Source: an uncultured Prevotella sp.
Lineage (GTDB): Bacteria > Bacteroidota > Bacteroidia > Bacteroidales > Bacteroidaceae
DNA length: 9,509 bases
Direction: 5' to 3'
Assembly: GCA_900548195.1 (NCBI GenBank)
Contig: URJQ01000107.1
Span: 1-9,509, forward strand
Shown here: piece by piece, positions 1-6,598 of the stretch
Position numbering within the stretch: position 1 is the stretch's first letter
How the letters are laid out: each line of letters starts with the position of its first letter
Notes under the pieces: model-generated
Databases searched by the model: none
What the model was told of the DNA's origin: nothing
What the model saw: the letters and a program-made list of their open reading frames with translations, nothing else
Made by a program: the position numbers and the translations under genes

Positions 1-85
1 AATGTCTCTTGATGCTTCTTGACAGAACTGTTATCAGCAGATTCGCTATCAGGACCACACATGTCTGTATTTGTATGTCATTTAC
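1..85 (-). pseudogene. Fragment of an IS4-family-like transposase (C-terminal part), running off the left window edge
   Basis: On the minus strand positions 85 to 2 are open and read VNDIQIQTCVVLIANLLI followed by TVLSRSIKRH. A hydrophobic QI-(x)-VVLIANLL-(x)-SRSIKR stretch is what I remember near the C-terminus of Bacteroidales IS4-family (DDE) transposases, where a Trp commonly stands in place of the Cys seen here; this is recognition from memory, not an alignment. The frame is closed upstream by a TAG at 91-89, inside the end repeat of the neighbouring IS1380 element, and no upstream part of such a transposase lies on the far side of that element. The fragment therefore looks like the remnant of an older insertion sequence broken by rearrangement. 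The opposite strand is also open here, so a short chance frame is the alternative. Confidence 0.42.
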
Positions 86-87
86 GA

Positions 88-128
88 CCTAATGACCGAT
101 TTGGGTTAAACCCAATTCGGGCGTTAGG
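88..128. repeat. 41-bp imperfect palindrome resembling a right-end / TTAA / left-end junction of the IS1380 element
   Basis: Positions 88-107 and 109-128 are inverted repeats of 20 bp matching at 17 positions around a central A. The first arm plus TTAA (88-109) is identical over 22 bp to 1638-1659, the right end of the IS1380 element and its flanking TTAA. The second arm (CCCAATTCGGGCGTTAGG, 111-128) is a diverged version of the same end in the opposite orientation. Read as a whole it is right end, TTAA, left end, which is what two abutted copies or a circle junction would give. Confidence 0.7.
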
Positions 129-189
129 ACTTATTGTATTTTGATTTTTACTTGACAGCAATAATTTATACGAATGAGCGATCTATTAT

Positions 190-206
190 CCCAAATCGGT
201 CATTAG
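190..206 (-). repeat. Subterminal inverted copy of the IS1380 right end
   Basis: CCCAAATCGGTCATTAG is the exact reverse complement of 1639-1655. Together with the copies at 89-105, the partial copy CTAATGACCG at 226-235 and the right end itself, this gives at least four copies of the core CTAATGACCG in the element, two of them between the left end and the gene. They could be transposase binding sites. Alternatively this copy is the true left terminus. Confidence 0.7.
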
Positions 207-246
207 AAAAAAATCTTGTCATTTTCTAATGACCGCCATTAGAAAA
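197..246 (+). promoter_or_regulatory. Two mutually exclusive hairpins in the transposase leader
   Basis: CGGTCATTAGAAAA (197-210) pairs perfectly over 14 bp with 222-235, with an 11-nt loop. The inner segment 222-231 (TTTTCTAATG) can instead pair over 10 bp with 237-246 (CATTAGAAAA), with a 5-nt loop. Both structures use the same segment, so only one can form at a time. In an insertion sequence such a leader could block read-through from outside or limit transposase synthesis; that role is inferred. The pairing is seen directly in the sequence. Confidence 0.5.
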
Positions 247-261
247 ATAGCTTTGTATATA

Positions 262-289
262 CTTGATTCATAAACATTTACTAACTTTA
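262..289 (+). promoter_or_regulatory. Weak candidate Bacteroidales promoter for the transposase
   Basis: TAACTTTA at 282-289 matches the TAnnTTTG element except for the last base. CTTG at 262-265 could serve as the upstream element, but the spacing of 16 bp is shorter than the usual 19-20. If used, transcription would start near 296, just ahead of the ATG at 314. It would also exclude a TTG start at 263. Confidence 0.25.
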
Positions 290-313
290 CCACGAAAAAA
301 AGTATATACTCCG

Positions 314-1642
314 ATGCGAAACTGTGACATAAAGTTCGTAAATAAGGAAATAACACCTTTTGGTGGCCTTTCCCTGTTCTTCAAAATGCTTGATAAATGC
401 CATTTTGAAGAACATGTTATGCAATGTGGTATTCCATTGCAAGGATCCAACCGTGGCTATAAACCGATCCAGTTGATATTGGGATTATTTGCAGGTGTGT
501 GGTGTGGTGCAAGTTGCTTTGGTCATCTTGACGTGGTACGTTATGACGCTGCACTATGTGATTTACTTGGTTGGAAACGCGGAGCAGACCATCGTGCATA
601 CCAGCGCTATCTCAACAAATTTTCCCAAGCTGTCAACCAGCGTGTTTTCGGAAATTTGTTCCGTTGGTTTTTCTCCGAATTGAAGTTCGACAACTACACA
701 TTGGACTTCGATTCGACTGTGATGGTACGTGAGGGAAATCAGGAAGGAGCAGCCAAAGGATACAACCCCAAACGTCCTGGACGACTCTCGCATCACCCTC
801 TCCTTGCATTCGTTTCCGATGTGAGGATGATAGCAAATTACTGGCTACGTCCAGGCAACACATCTGCAAGTACCAACTATCTGTCATTTCTCGAGGACAC
901 ACTCTCAAAACTTGAGGGCAAACGTGTCGGACTAGTCCGCATGGATAGTGGCTTTTTTGCAAAGGAAATACTTGACTATCTGGAGAACAAAGGGTTACGC
1001 TATATCATAGCCTGCCGTTTCAATAATCGTATAAAGTACAGTCTTACCCATGAACGCAAATGGATAGAGTTGACAGACGGATTGGAAATATCCGAAACCA
1101 TCTATCAGGCAAACGGTTGGGAGAACCCCAGACGCATTGTGATGGTCAGGCAAGAAATTGAGAAGCGCCCCAAAGCTGCGGGAAAGCAAATCAAGCAACT
1201 GGAACTTTTCGAGGATGAGGAAGATTTCGGAAAATACCGATACAGCTGCTTCGTAACAGACCTTGACCTGCCGGCCAAGATTGTATATGACTCATATCGC
1301 GGAAGGGCGGATTCTGAAAATAGGATAAAGGAACTGAAGAATGATTTTTCCATCGATGATTTTGTCACAAATAACTTCTGGGCAACAGAGGCATGTGGGA
1401 ATTTCATTGTCATGGCATACAACTTCATGTCCCTGTTCAGACATGCGCTGATTAATTCCAACAAGAAGAAATTTCTGAAGACTATCCGGTACGAGTTGAT
1501 ATCGACACCTGCTTATCTAGGGAGAACAAAAGACAAGCACATCCTATATTTGGCCAGATCACTAAAAACACGACAATCATTCTTGTCTATATGGGAAAAA
1601 TTAAAGGATTTCTCTTTGCCGTACGACACAGAGAAATCCTAA
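314..1642 (+). CDS. IS1380-family transposase
   Basis: This is the DDE transposase of the surrounding insertion sequence, 442 residues from the ATG at 314. The N-terminus contains IKFVNKEITPFGGLSLFFKM, the usual start region of Bacteroidales IS1380 transposases. The catalytic acidic residues can be placed in order: Asp in LDFDSTV (about residue 131), Asp in VRMDSGF (about 212) and Glu in YRGRADSENRIKELK (about 335), the last being the IS1380 version of the YREK signature. The length fits the family and there is no frameshift or internal stop, so the enzyme looks intact. A TTG start at 263 would add 17 residues, but they fall before the conserved region and overlap the candidate promoter, so I chose the ATG. 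The stop codon lies inside the right terminal repeat. The gene is opposite in strand to the neighbouring chromosomal genes. Confidence 0.93.
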   Translation: MRNCDIKFVNKEITPFGGLSLFFKMLDKCHFEEHVMQCGIPLQGSNRGYKPIQLILGLFAGVWCGASCFGHLDVVRYDAALCDLLGWKRGADHRAYQRYLNKFSQAVNQRVFGNLFRWFFSELKFDNYTLDFDSTVMVREGNQEGAAKGYNPKRPGRLSHHPLLAFVSDVRMIANYWLRPGNTSASTNYLSFLEDTLSKLEGKRVGLVRMDSGFFAKEILDYLENKGLRYIIACRFNNRIKYSLTHERKWIELTDGLEISETIYQANGWENPRRIVMVRQEIEKRPKAAGKQIKQLELFEDEEDFGKYRYSCFVTDLDLPAKIVYDSYRGRADSENRIKELKNDFSIDDFVTNNFWATEACGNFIVMAYNFMSLFRHALINSNKKKFLKTIRYELISTPAYLGRTKDKHILYLARSLKTRQSFLSIWEKLKDFSLPYDTEKS

Positions 1643-1659
1643 TGACCGATTTGGGTTAA
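1638..1659 (+). repeat. Right terminal repeat of the IS1380 element with flanking TTAA
   Basis: CCTAATGACCGATTTGGG (1638-1655) followed by TTAA (1656-1659). It is identical over all 22 bp to 88-109 in the same orientation and inverted relative to 190-206. Downstream at 1662-1679 is a T-rich tract without a hairpin of its own. Confidence 0.8.
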
Positions 1660-1703
1660 TCTGTTTTTCTTTTTTTTTGTCTATTGATACTTTATTCCCG
1701 AAA

Positions 1704-2726
1704 TCAGGAGAATGCATCAATTTCCAGTCCCATGGAATCGACAAGCTTTGCCATTGCCGGATTCTTGGCTTTCATGTGTTCTAAAGCCGCAATGGCTTCT
1801 TTTATCTGTTCTTCTGTTAATGGAGTGGGGATTGGTTTCTGAATTTTTTCCCTACCTTCATTGATGGATTGTTCTGCAGTCTTTTCAGGCTTCGGATCAA
1901 AATACTGCCTGTCTGTATGTTCTTTGTACTTATCGTCTAATGCGGTATATAAATATTTCAATCCTATTGCCTGACGTTTCTGATTGTATTCCTCATCGCT
2001 AATGTTTTCTTTGTTTAATGCTTCAAATTCTTCGCTTTGGTATATGGCAGCCATCACCTTTTGGTTCCATTTGCGAATAGATTGTATGAGCTTGTCCAGT
2101 CTTAGTAAATGAAACAGCCATAAGAGTGAATTCACATGGTCAATGTCCTCTATGCTGAATGCTTCTCCACGACTTATATAGCTGAAACGAGATCGGGGGA
2201 CCGGTTTAGCCAAACAGATTTCATGAAGGAATCTGAAGAAAATGTCCCTGCCTTCTTCTTCAGGAACACTTCGATTAGTATTGAGCATCACAAGAAGATA
2301 CTCTTTGTCCTTTAATCTGCTCCTGTCTATCTGATAGGAAGGATCCTCTGCCAATCGTTGGCAGATATGGTAATAACCGTTGACATCTTCAAGTCCGGTG
2401 ATATTTTCCTTTACGTATTCTATCGGGAAGTGCTCTATGATCGACCATGCACATACGTTTTCATGATATTGTTCCCATAATGCCTTTATCGGTTCAAGAA
2501 AGCAATTGTCCCATTGGCGATAAATCTTTGAGCAGGCCCATTGCCTGTCGCTTTTTCCAGCTTTGAGAAAAGCAAAGAGAATACGTTTCTGGTCTTTCCA
2601 GTCAAGGTAATTAAATCTCTTCTGGATTTCTTTCCTCGATTCAGAGACTTTTCTGCTCTTCTTGTCCATGTACCACTTGATCAGTGATGCTATTGGCTTG
2701 TTTCGTTTTTGTTGTCTGTATGGCAT
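1704..2726 (-). CDS. Hypothetical protein, 340 aa, function not recognised
   Basis: I do not recognise a family. The protein is soluble, with no signal peptide and no membrane segment. It has a strongly basic N-terminus (MPYRQQKRNK, more Lys/Arg to residue 50), a long helix-rich middle rich in Trp, Tyr and Arg, and a charged C-terminal segment (LTEEQIKEAIAALEHMKAKN) that reads as an amphipathic helix. The basic N-terminus could bind nucleic acid, but nothing catalytic is visible. It reads as more AT-rich than dus, galE and the DUF3943 gene, which hints at an accessory or transferred gene; I judged this by eye and did not count bases. It stands alone: 76 bp separate it from the upstream DUF3943 gene, and the IS1380 element sits 48 bp beyond its stop. 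The ATG at 2726-2724 has an AT-rich leader and no Shine-Dalgarno site. The open frame is long enough that I regard it as a real gene. Confidence 0.8.
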   Translation of the reverse strand: MPYRQQKRNKPIASLIKWYMDKKSRKVSESRKEIQKRFNYLDWKDQKRILFAFLKAGKSDRQWACSKIYRQWDNCFLEPIKALWEQYHENVCAWSIIEHFPIEYVKENITGLEDVNGYYHICQRLAEDPSYQIDRSRLKDKEYLLVMLNTNRSVPEEEGRDIFFRFLHEICLAKPVPRSRFSYISRGEAFSIEDIDHVNSLLWLFHLLRLDKLIQSIRKWNQKVMAAIYQSEEFEALNKENISDEEYNQKRQAIGLKYLYTALDDKYKEHTDRQYFDPKPEKTAEQSINEGREKIQKPIPTPLTEEQIKEAIAALEHMKAKNPAMAKLVDSMGLEIDAFS

Positions 2727-2802
2727 GTTTGTATAATCAATGTTGTTTAGAAAGAAATAACATCTTCAAAGGATTCAGGATGATAGGTCTTATTTGCGAT
2801 TT

Positions 2803-5145
2803 CTACAGATGCCACATCAGTCCGAGACGGAACTCGAAGGTGCTGGTATGGACGTCTGCATAGCTGTGATAATGAGTGTCACGGACGAAATACTGGGATG
2901 AAAGGCTGACACTCATGTTGTTCTTCATGTTGAATTCCCATCGTGGATTGATGACGAGGAGGCCAGCATTGCCTTTGTCGCCCTGCGCATTGAGGAAGAG
3001 AGGGTCGATGGTGGCAAGGTCTTTGCCTTCATATCCCTTCCATGTGTAGATGCGATAATAGTCTGATTTCAGCACAAAACGGCCGAGATTGCGGAAGTCC
3101 ATGAATGTCATTGTCTTGATGGAGAAGCCAGATCCCATGTTATAGTCGCGGTCTATGACGTTGTAATAGTCGCTCTTGGTGCCTCCGAGAAGTATTCCGG
3201 AGAAGAATACCCTCTGCTCAAGACGCTTCAGCACACCGGTTTCAGGGAAACGGAGTATCATTCCAGGACCGAATGAAGCAGCTTCCGAGATGCGGTAAGG
3301 AGTCTGTTGGCTGCCATTCTTTACAGGTTTTGAGTCGTAATAGTTGAAGTGCTGATAGACACCAATTTCTGCTTCCACCCTGCGTTCAGAGACAATCGGT
3401 GCGCTCCATATTCTTCCCATGAGGTGAAGGGCATTGATAAGAGGCTGATTGGCAGACATTCCCACCTTGATATCGGCGGTGAAGAAGTCGTAAGGCTTGT
3501 TTTCCTCCCTGCTGATAGGGTCGCCATATTCCATTATTATGCCGATGTAAGGATTCCATTCGCCACGAAACATCGAACCGTCATCGGCAAGGTATCTGGT
3601 TCCTGCAGTGATGGAGAGCTCGATAGGAAAGCGGCGGAAGTCATGATACGGCTCTGCCTGATGGTCTATATGCCATGCTTCGCCACGCACTATGCGGTTG
3701 AACCCACGCATAGGACAGACCACGAAGGCTCCAAACTCACGCAGAAAGCGGCGGAATCCGTGTGTGCGGTCATTGAGAATTATATTGCTCACCCTATGGG
3801 TTATCTCGCCTATGCAGATGCCTCCGAAACTTGTAGCCATGAGGTCATTGATGGCAGGTGGCTCTATCTCGCCGCAAAACTCCCACATCAGCGAGCCTCC
3901 TACGGCGTAAGGGGCTGATTCCCAAAAGTTGAGTCCATTACTTCGCGCTGCATTATAATAGAGATTTCCATGATATGGATGGGCGAAAAGGTTTGTGGAG
4001 AATTGGTCGTTGTCCCATACGAATCCATGCTGGAAATTCTTGTGAATGGTGTGGAGGTTTACTTTGGCAAAATCTTCATTCAGGATAAAGCGGTCGAAGC
4101 AGTGCACCAGCATATTGATGCCTGTGGCTTCGTATGCTGCAATCCACGGATGCTTCTCGCTATGATCGTCACGTATGCTCTCTCCAGCTTGGCTTTTTGC
4201 CTTATGGAGGAAATGAGTGTCAGAGCTGTTGCCGCGGTTATATTTGAAGGTAAGACCGAGCTGACCTATAAATCCGTTCTTATAGTGCCTGTTGTGAGCA
4301 TAGAATCGCGTATCTCCATAGCCTACAGAGGCATACAGACCGAGAGTGGGGTTTATCTGATAGTCAGCATTGATGTGCGCCTGAAGGGAATGGAGACGCT
4401 CAGGATTATCGCTGTCACCATCGAAAGTCTCGATGTGGTAATAGCCTACGTCGCCACTCAGAGAGAGTCTTGGGGAGAGGTTGACGTATTGTCCGAGACG
4501 ATAATAGATGGCTCCAGAGAACTTGGTGTCGAGTCCCATATAGTGGGAACCGAAACCTATGATGCTGTATGTGGAGCGATTGCGAAATCTCAGTGCGCCA
4601 TTTATCTTGGATGAAGTACCTCCAAACGCCATGAAGTCAATGCGCGTATTAGGATTGATATTCACCAGACCTATCTTATTGGCAATAGTGTCGCGGGTAT
4701 AGTTTACTAATCCTATCTGAACACCACGTGGATGGGTGATAGCTACATTTACTAATCCTATCTGTGAACCGTTCAGCGTGTCGGCATAATTGTATGCAGC
4801 AAGCTGAATACCACGCATATAGCCGGCTGAAATATTCACAGCTGGAGCTATTTGTATGCCTTTCTCCACGCCAGAACTGATATTTGTGATGCCTGCCATC
4901 TGTATGCCACGCAGACTATGATTGATATTGAAAAGAGCTGAGACGGAGACTCCTTTCTGAAGGGTCACGGCATTCATCAGTCCAATATTGAAATTACTCG
5001 TCAGAGTGGTGTCGGGCATCAGTTTGAAGTCGCCTATTGCTATAGGCATAAAATATCTATTCTTCACCTCCTGAGCTACGAGCGTAAGAGGCGAAAGCAA
5101 CATTGTCGCTGACAATAGGAATAGTCTGTAGTATCTCTTTTTCAT
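2803..5145 (-). CDS. DUF3943-type outer-membrane protein with N-terminal GxQ repeats
   Basis: This is a secreted 780-residue protein of unknown function. Residues 1-24 form a signal peptide (MKKRYYRLF, hydrophobic core, cleavage likely at LVA|QE), which is why I start at 5145 and not at the in-frame ATG 24 codons upstream. Residues about 55-165 carry five or six imperfect repeats of 14-16 residues built on G-(I/V/S)-Q-(I/L/M), for example GIQIAPAVN, GSQIGLVN and GVQIGLVN. Residues about 185-300 are beta-rich with alternating aromatics. Residues about 330-490 contain WDNDQFSTNLFAHPYHGNLY, YYNAARSNGLNFWES and GSLMWEFCGE, which I recognise as the DUF3943 region of Bacteroidetes proteins. The last residues (FRLGLMWHL) look like a closing outer-membrane beta strand. 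Location in the outer membrane is inferred. It follows dus by 49 bp and is probably cotranscribed. The family assignment is from memory. Confidence 0.82.
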   Translation of the reverse strand: MKKRYYRLFLLSATMLLSPLTLVAQEVKNRYFMPIAIGDFKLMPDTTLTSNFNIGLMNAVTLQKGVSVSALFNINHSLRGIQMAGITNISSGVEKGIQIAPAVNISAGYMRGIQLAAYNYADTLNGSQIGLVNVAITHPRGVQIGLVNYTRDTIANKIGLVNINPNTRIDFMAFGGTSSKINGALRFRNRSTYSIIGFGSHYMGLDTKFSGAIYYRLGQYVNLSPRLSLSGDVGYYHIETFDGDSDNPERLHSLQAHINADYQINPTLGLYASVGYGDTRFYAHNRHYKNGFIGQLGLTFKYNRGNSSDTHFLHKAKSQAGESIRDDHSEKHPWIAAYEATGINMLVHCFDRFILNEDFAKVNLHTIHKNFQHGFVWDNDQFSTNLFAHPYHGNLYYNAARSNGLNFWESAPYAVGGSLMWEFCGEIEPPAINDLMATSFGGICIGEITHRVSNIILNDRTHGFRRFLREFGAFVVCPMRGFNRIVRGEAWHIDHQAEPYHDFRRFPIELSITAGTRYLADDGSMFRGEWNPYIGIIMEYGDPISREENKPYDFFTADIKVGMSANQPLINALHLMGRIWSAPIVSERRVEAEIGVYQHFNYYDSKPVKNGSQQTPYRISEAASFGPGMILRFPETGVLKRLEQRVFFSGILLGGTKSDYYNVIDRDYNMGSGFSIKTMTFMDFRNLGRFVLKSDYYRIYTWKGYEGKDLATIDPLFLNAQGDKGNAGLLVINPRWEFNMKNNMSVSLSSQYFVRDTHYHSYADVHTSTFEFRLGLMWHL
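4703..4764. repeat. 17-bp direct repeat inside the GxQ repeat region
   Basis: TTTACTAATCCTATCTG occurs at 4703-4719 and again at 4748-4764, offset by 45 bp, exactly 15 codons. It encodes the shared QIGLVN core of two neighbouring protein repeats on the minus strand. The near-identity at DNA level suggests a recent unit duplication or gene conversion. Confidence 0.75.
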
Positions 5146-5194
5146 CTGTGGGGGAGTATTTGGTTGTGGGGTGGTGGTATTATCCAGCGGTAAC

Positions 5195-6118
5195 CTACAA
5201 TGCACGCACTGCAGCAAGATAATTCTTCATATTACCAGCCTTGACAATCTTCTTCCATTGCTTGCGACCGATGGTAGGTTCGAGGTGGTCCCAGAATGTG
5301 CGGAGCTTGCCTAATTGCTGGTCTTCGCCAGGTATCATCTTGGCATAATGCGCCTGCATCATGTCGTGGAGACGGAGAATGTCTCTGATAAGGCTTGCCT
5401 CACTCTCAGCCACGCCAGTCTTGTATTCCCTTGCAAGCGACGGACGGGCAAGCAATCCCCTGCCTATCATTATGCCGGAAAGGCGGTCGCCATACTCGCT
5501 TTCTATGCGCTGAATGTCGCTAACAGAGAGAATATCACCATTATATACTAAAGGATGCTGGCATTCGTCAGCCAAAAGGCGGAAAGAGTCCATATTGATA
5601 TCGCCCTTATACTGCTGGGTGGCGATGCGTGGATGTACCGTAACATGCGTCAGAGGCACGTCATTGAGGATTGGAATGACAGCCTTCCACTGGTCTGCAC
5701 TATCGAGGCCGAGGCGCATCTTGACAGAGAAATCCATCTCATCGTGCTCCTTGATGCAATCAGCAATCTCCTTTACCTTGTCGGGAGAAGCGAGAAGTCC
5801 AGCTCCTCTGCCGTGCCTTGTCTGCAAAGGAAATGGGCATCCCATGTTGATATCTATCTTCTTGTAGCCCAAAGGGATGATGACGTCGAGCAAGGTGCGC
5901 AGTTCGTCTGCTCCAGAAGCAATGACCTGTGGCACGATATTGACGCCTTCATTGTATTCAGGACGGATGTCGCGCATATCCTTCGAGCGCACTTTGCCAT
6001 GCTCCAGGCGCACGAAAGGAGTGTAATAAGTATCTACTCCGCCAAATATCTCATTATGAAAGCGGCGGTATGCGTCCTCAGTATATCCCTGCAATGGGGC
6101 GAAAAGTATTTTCTGCAT
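5195..6118 (-). CDS. tRNA-dihydrouridine synthase (Dus family)
   Basis: This is an FMN-dependent enzyme that reduces specific uridines in the D-loop of tRNA to dihydrouridine, in the cytoplasm. The 307 residues have the family signatures in order: APLQGYTE near the N-terminus (FMN binding, residues 7-14), NMGCP at 91-95 with catalytic Cys94, GRGAGLL at 103-109, SVKMRLG with Lys133, VTVHPR with His162, NGDI at 193-196 and GRGLLARP at 219-226. The length is normal. The short N-terminal LFAPLQGYTEDAYRR and the C-terminal segment suggest the DusC-like branch, but which tRNA position it modifies cannot be told from sequence reading. The ATG at 6118 has a G-free CA-rich leader. The gene precedes the DUF3943 gene by 49 bp. 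No partner specific to tRNA modification lies beside it. Confidence 0.93.
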   Translation of the reverse strand: MQKILFAPLQGYTEDAYRRFHNEIFGGVDTYYTPFVRLEHGKVRSKDMRDIRPEYNEGVNIVPQVIASGADELRTLLDVIIPLGYKKIDINMGCPFPLQTRHGRGAGLLASPDKVKEIADCIKEHDEMDFSVKMRLGLDSADQWKAVIPILNDVPLTHVTVHPRIATQQYKGDINMDSFRLLADECQHPLVYNGDILSVSDIQRIESEYGDRLSGIMIGRGLLARPSLAREYKTGVAESEASLIRDILRLHDMMQAHYAKMIPGEDQQLGKLRTFWDHLEPTIGRKQWKKIVKAGNMKNYLAAVRAL

Positions 6119-6149
6119 TAGTGGTGGTGATGGTGATTATACAAGTCAA

Positions 6150-6192
6150 GGCTGATTCTAAAAATGTCTTTGGCATTGTTTTAGAACCAGCC
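6150..6192. terminator. Hairpin between the thioesterase and dus
   Basis: GGCTGATTCTAAAA (6150-6163) pairs with TTTTAGAACCAGCC (6179-6192) over 14 bp with one mismatch, with a 15-nt loop. It lies 27 bp beyond the stop of the thioesterase gene on the minus strand. No T-run follows on that strand, so termination is possible but not certain; it could also be an mRNA end-protecting stem. Confidence 0.45.
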
Positions 6193-6219
6193 AGAAATAA
6201 TAAGTAGAGAGGTGTGAAC

Positions 6220-6588
6220 TTACACCTTACTCATAAATTTCTCTTTATCAATGATAAAGCGGAGATGCTCACCTTCACCGATAAGACCTCCTTCATCAGA
6301 GGCAGATACCTTGAATTTCAGTTTGCGACCCTCAGCAGAGATGAGTTCTGCTGTGGCTGTCACAGTCTTGCCGAGTCCTGTTGGCTTGAGGTGTGAAGAG
6401 CTGATTTGTCCTCCTACGGTGGAAGAGCCATCCTCCAGTTCATCTGCCACGCAGAGCATAGCAGCATTTTCCATCAGCGCCATCATCATCGGAGTGGCAA
6501 AGACAGGGAGGTCACCGCTGCCTACATTGCAGGCGAGGTGCTTTTCCTCCACTATCATGGTGCTTGTATATTTTTTTCCTATTTGCAT
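6220..6588 (-). CDS. FlK-like hotdog-fold thioesterase family protein
   Basis: This small 122-residue cytoplasmic protein has the pattern of the FlK-like thioesterases (single hotdog fold, usually about 120-140 residues). VFATPMMMALMENAAM (residues 29-44), TVGGQISSSHLKPT (57-70) and the closing GEGEHLRFIID (105-115) follow the family order. Thr32, Glu40 and His66 fall where FlK has its Thr42, Glu50 and His76, each offset by ten, so the catalytic triad appears complete. FlK itself hydrolyses fluoroacetyl-CoA; most homologues have unknown acyl-CoA substrates and I do not assign one. An in-frame ATG 33 codons upstream exists, but it would translate the AAC-rich repeat (NNKTTK), so I start at MQIGKKY. 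The gene follows galE after 115 bp filled by an inverted repeat. Confidence 0.85.
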   Translation of the reverse strand: MQIGKKYTSTMIVEEKHLACNVGSGDLPVFATPMMMALMENAAMLCVADELEDGSSTVGGQISSSHLKPTGLGKTVTATAELISAEGRKLKFKVSASDEGGLIGEGEHLRFIIDKEKFMSKV

Positions 6589-6598
6589 TAGTTGCTTT

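Larger units (their letters stand above)
110..1655 (+). mobile_element. IS1380-family insertion sequence, about 1.5 kb
   Basis: The element carries one transposase gene that ends inside the right terminal repeat: the TAA stop at 1640-1642 is part of CCTAATGACCGATTTGGG (1638-1655). The right end is followed by TTAA (1656-1659). For the left end I favour position 110/111, where the diverged inverted arm CCCAATTCGGGCGTTAGG is preceded by TTAA (106-109), although one extra A separates TTAA from CCC. A second possible left end is at 190, where CCCAAATCGGTCATTAG matches the right end perfectly over 17 bp but the flank is TTAT. From memory, Bacteroides IS1380 elements are about 1.6 kb, which favours the outer end. 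IS1380 has been linked to the eukaryotic piggyBac group, which also has CCC...GGG ends and a TTAA target, so the TTAA flanks fit. The exact left boundary remains uncertain. Confidence 0.75.

Noticed and set aside
151..175. TTGACA with a TATACG further on, as a sigma70-type promoter
   Set aside because: Spacing is about 10 bp, and Bacteroidales do not use the -35/-10 consensus in this form.
190..246. CRISPR-like repeats from the recurring CTAATGACCG core
   Set aside because: Copies are inverted, unevenly spaced and match the insertion-sequence ends; there are no spacers and no cas genes.
263..313. TTG start that would lengthen the transposase by 17 residues
   Set aside because: The extra residues precede the conserved N-terminus and overlap the candidate promoter; ATG at 314 is adequate.
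3349..3918. 189-residue plus-strand reading frame
   Set aside because: It lies entirely antisense to the DUF3943 gene, has a Cys/His-rich random composition and no start context; it is a shadow frame.
3970..4614. 214-residue plus-strand reading frame
   Set aside because: Also antisense to the DUF3943 gene. Its apparent hydrophobic segments mirror the beta strands of the real protein.
5146..5217. Upstream ATG adding 24 residues to the DUF3943 protein
   Set aside because: It would bury the signal peptide, overlap the end of dus and translate the CA-rich leader.
5555..6121. 188-residue plus-strand reading frame
   Set aside because: Antisense to dus, whose motifs are complete; no family resemblance on the plus strand.
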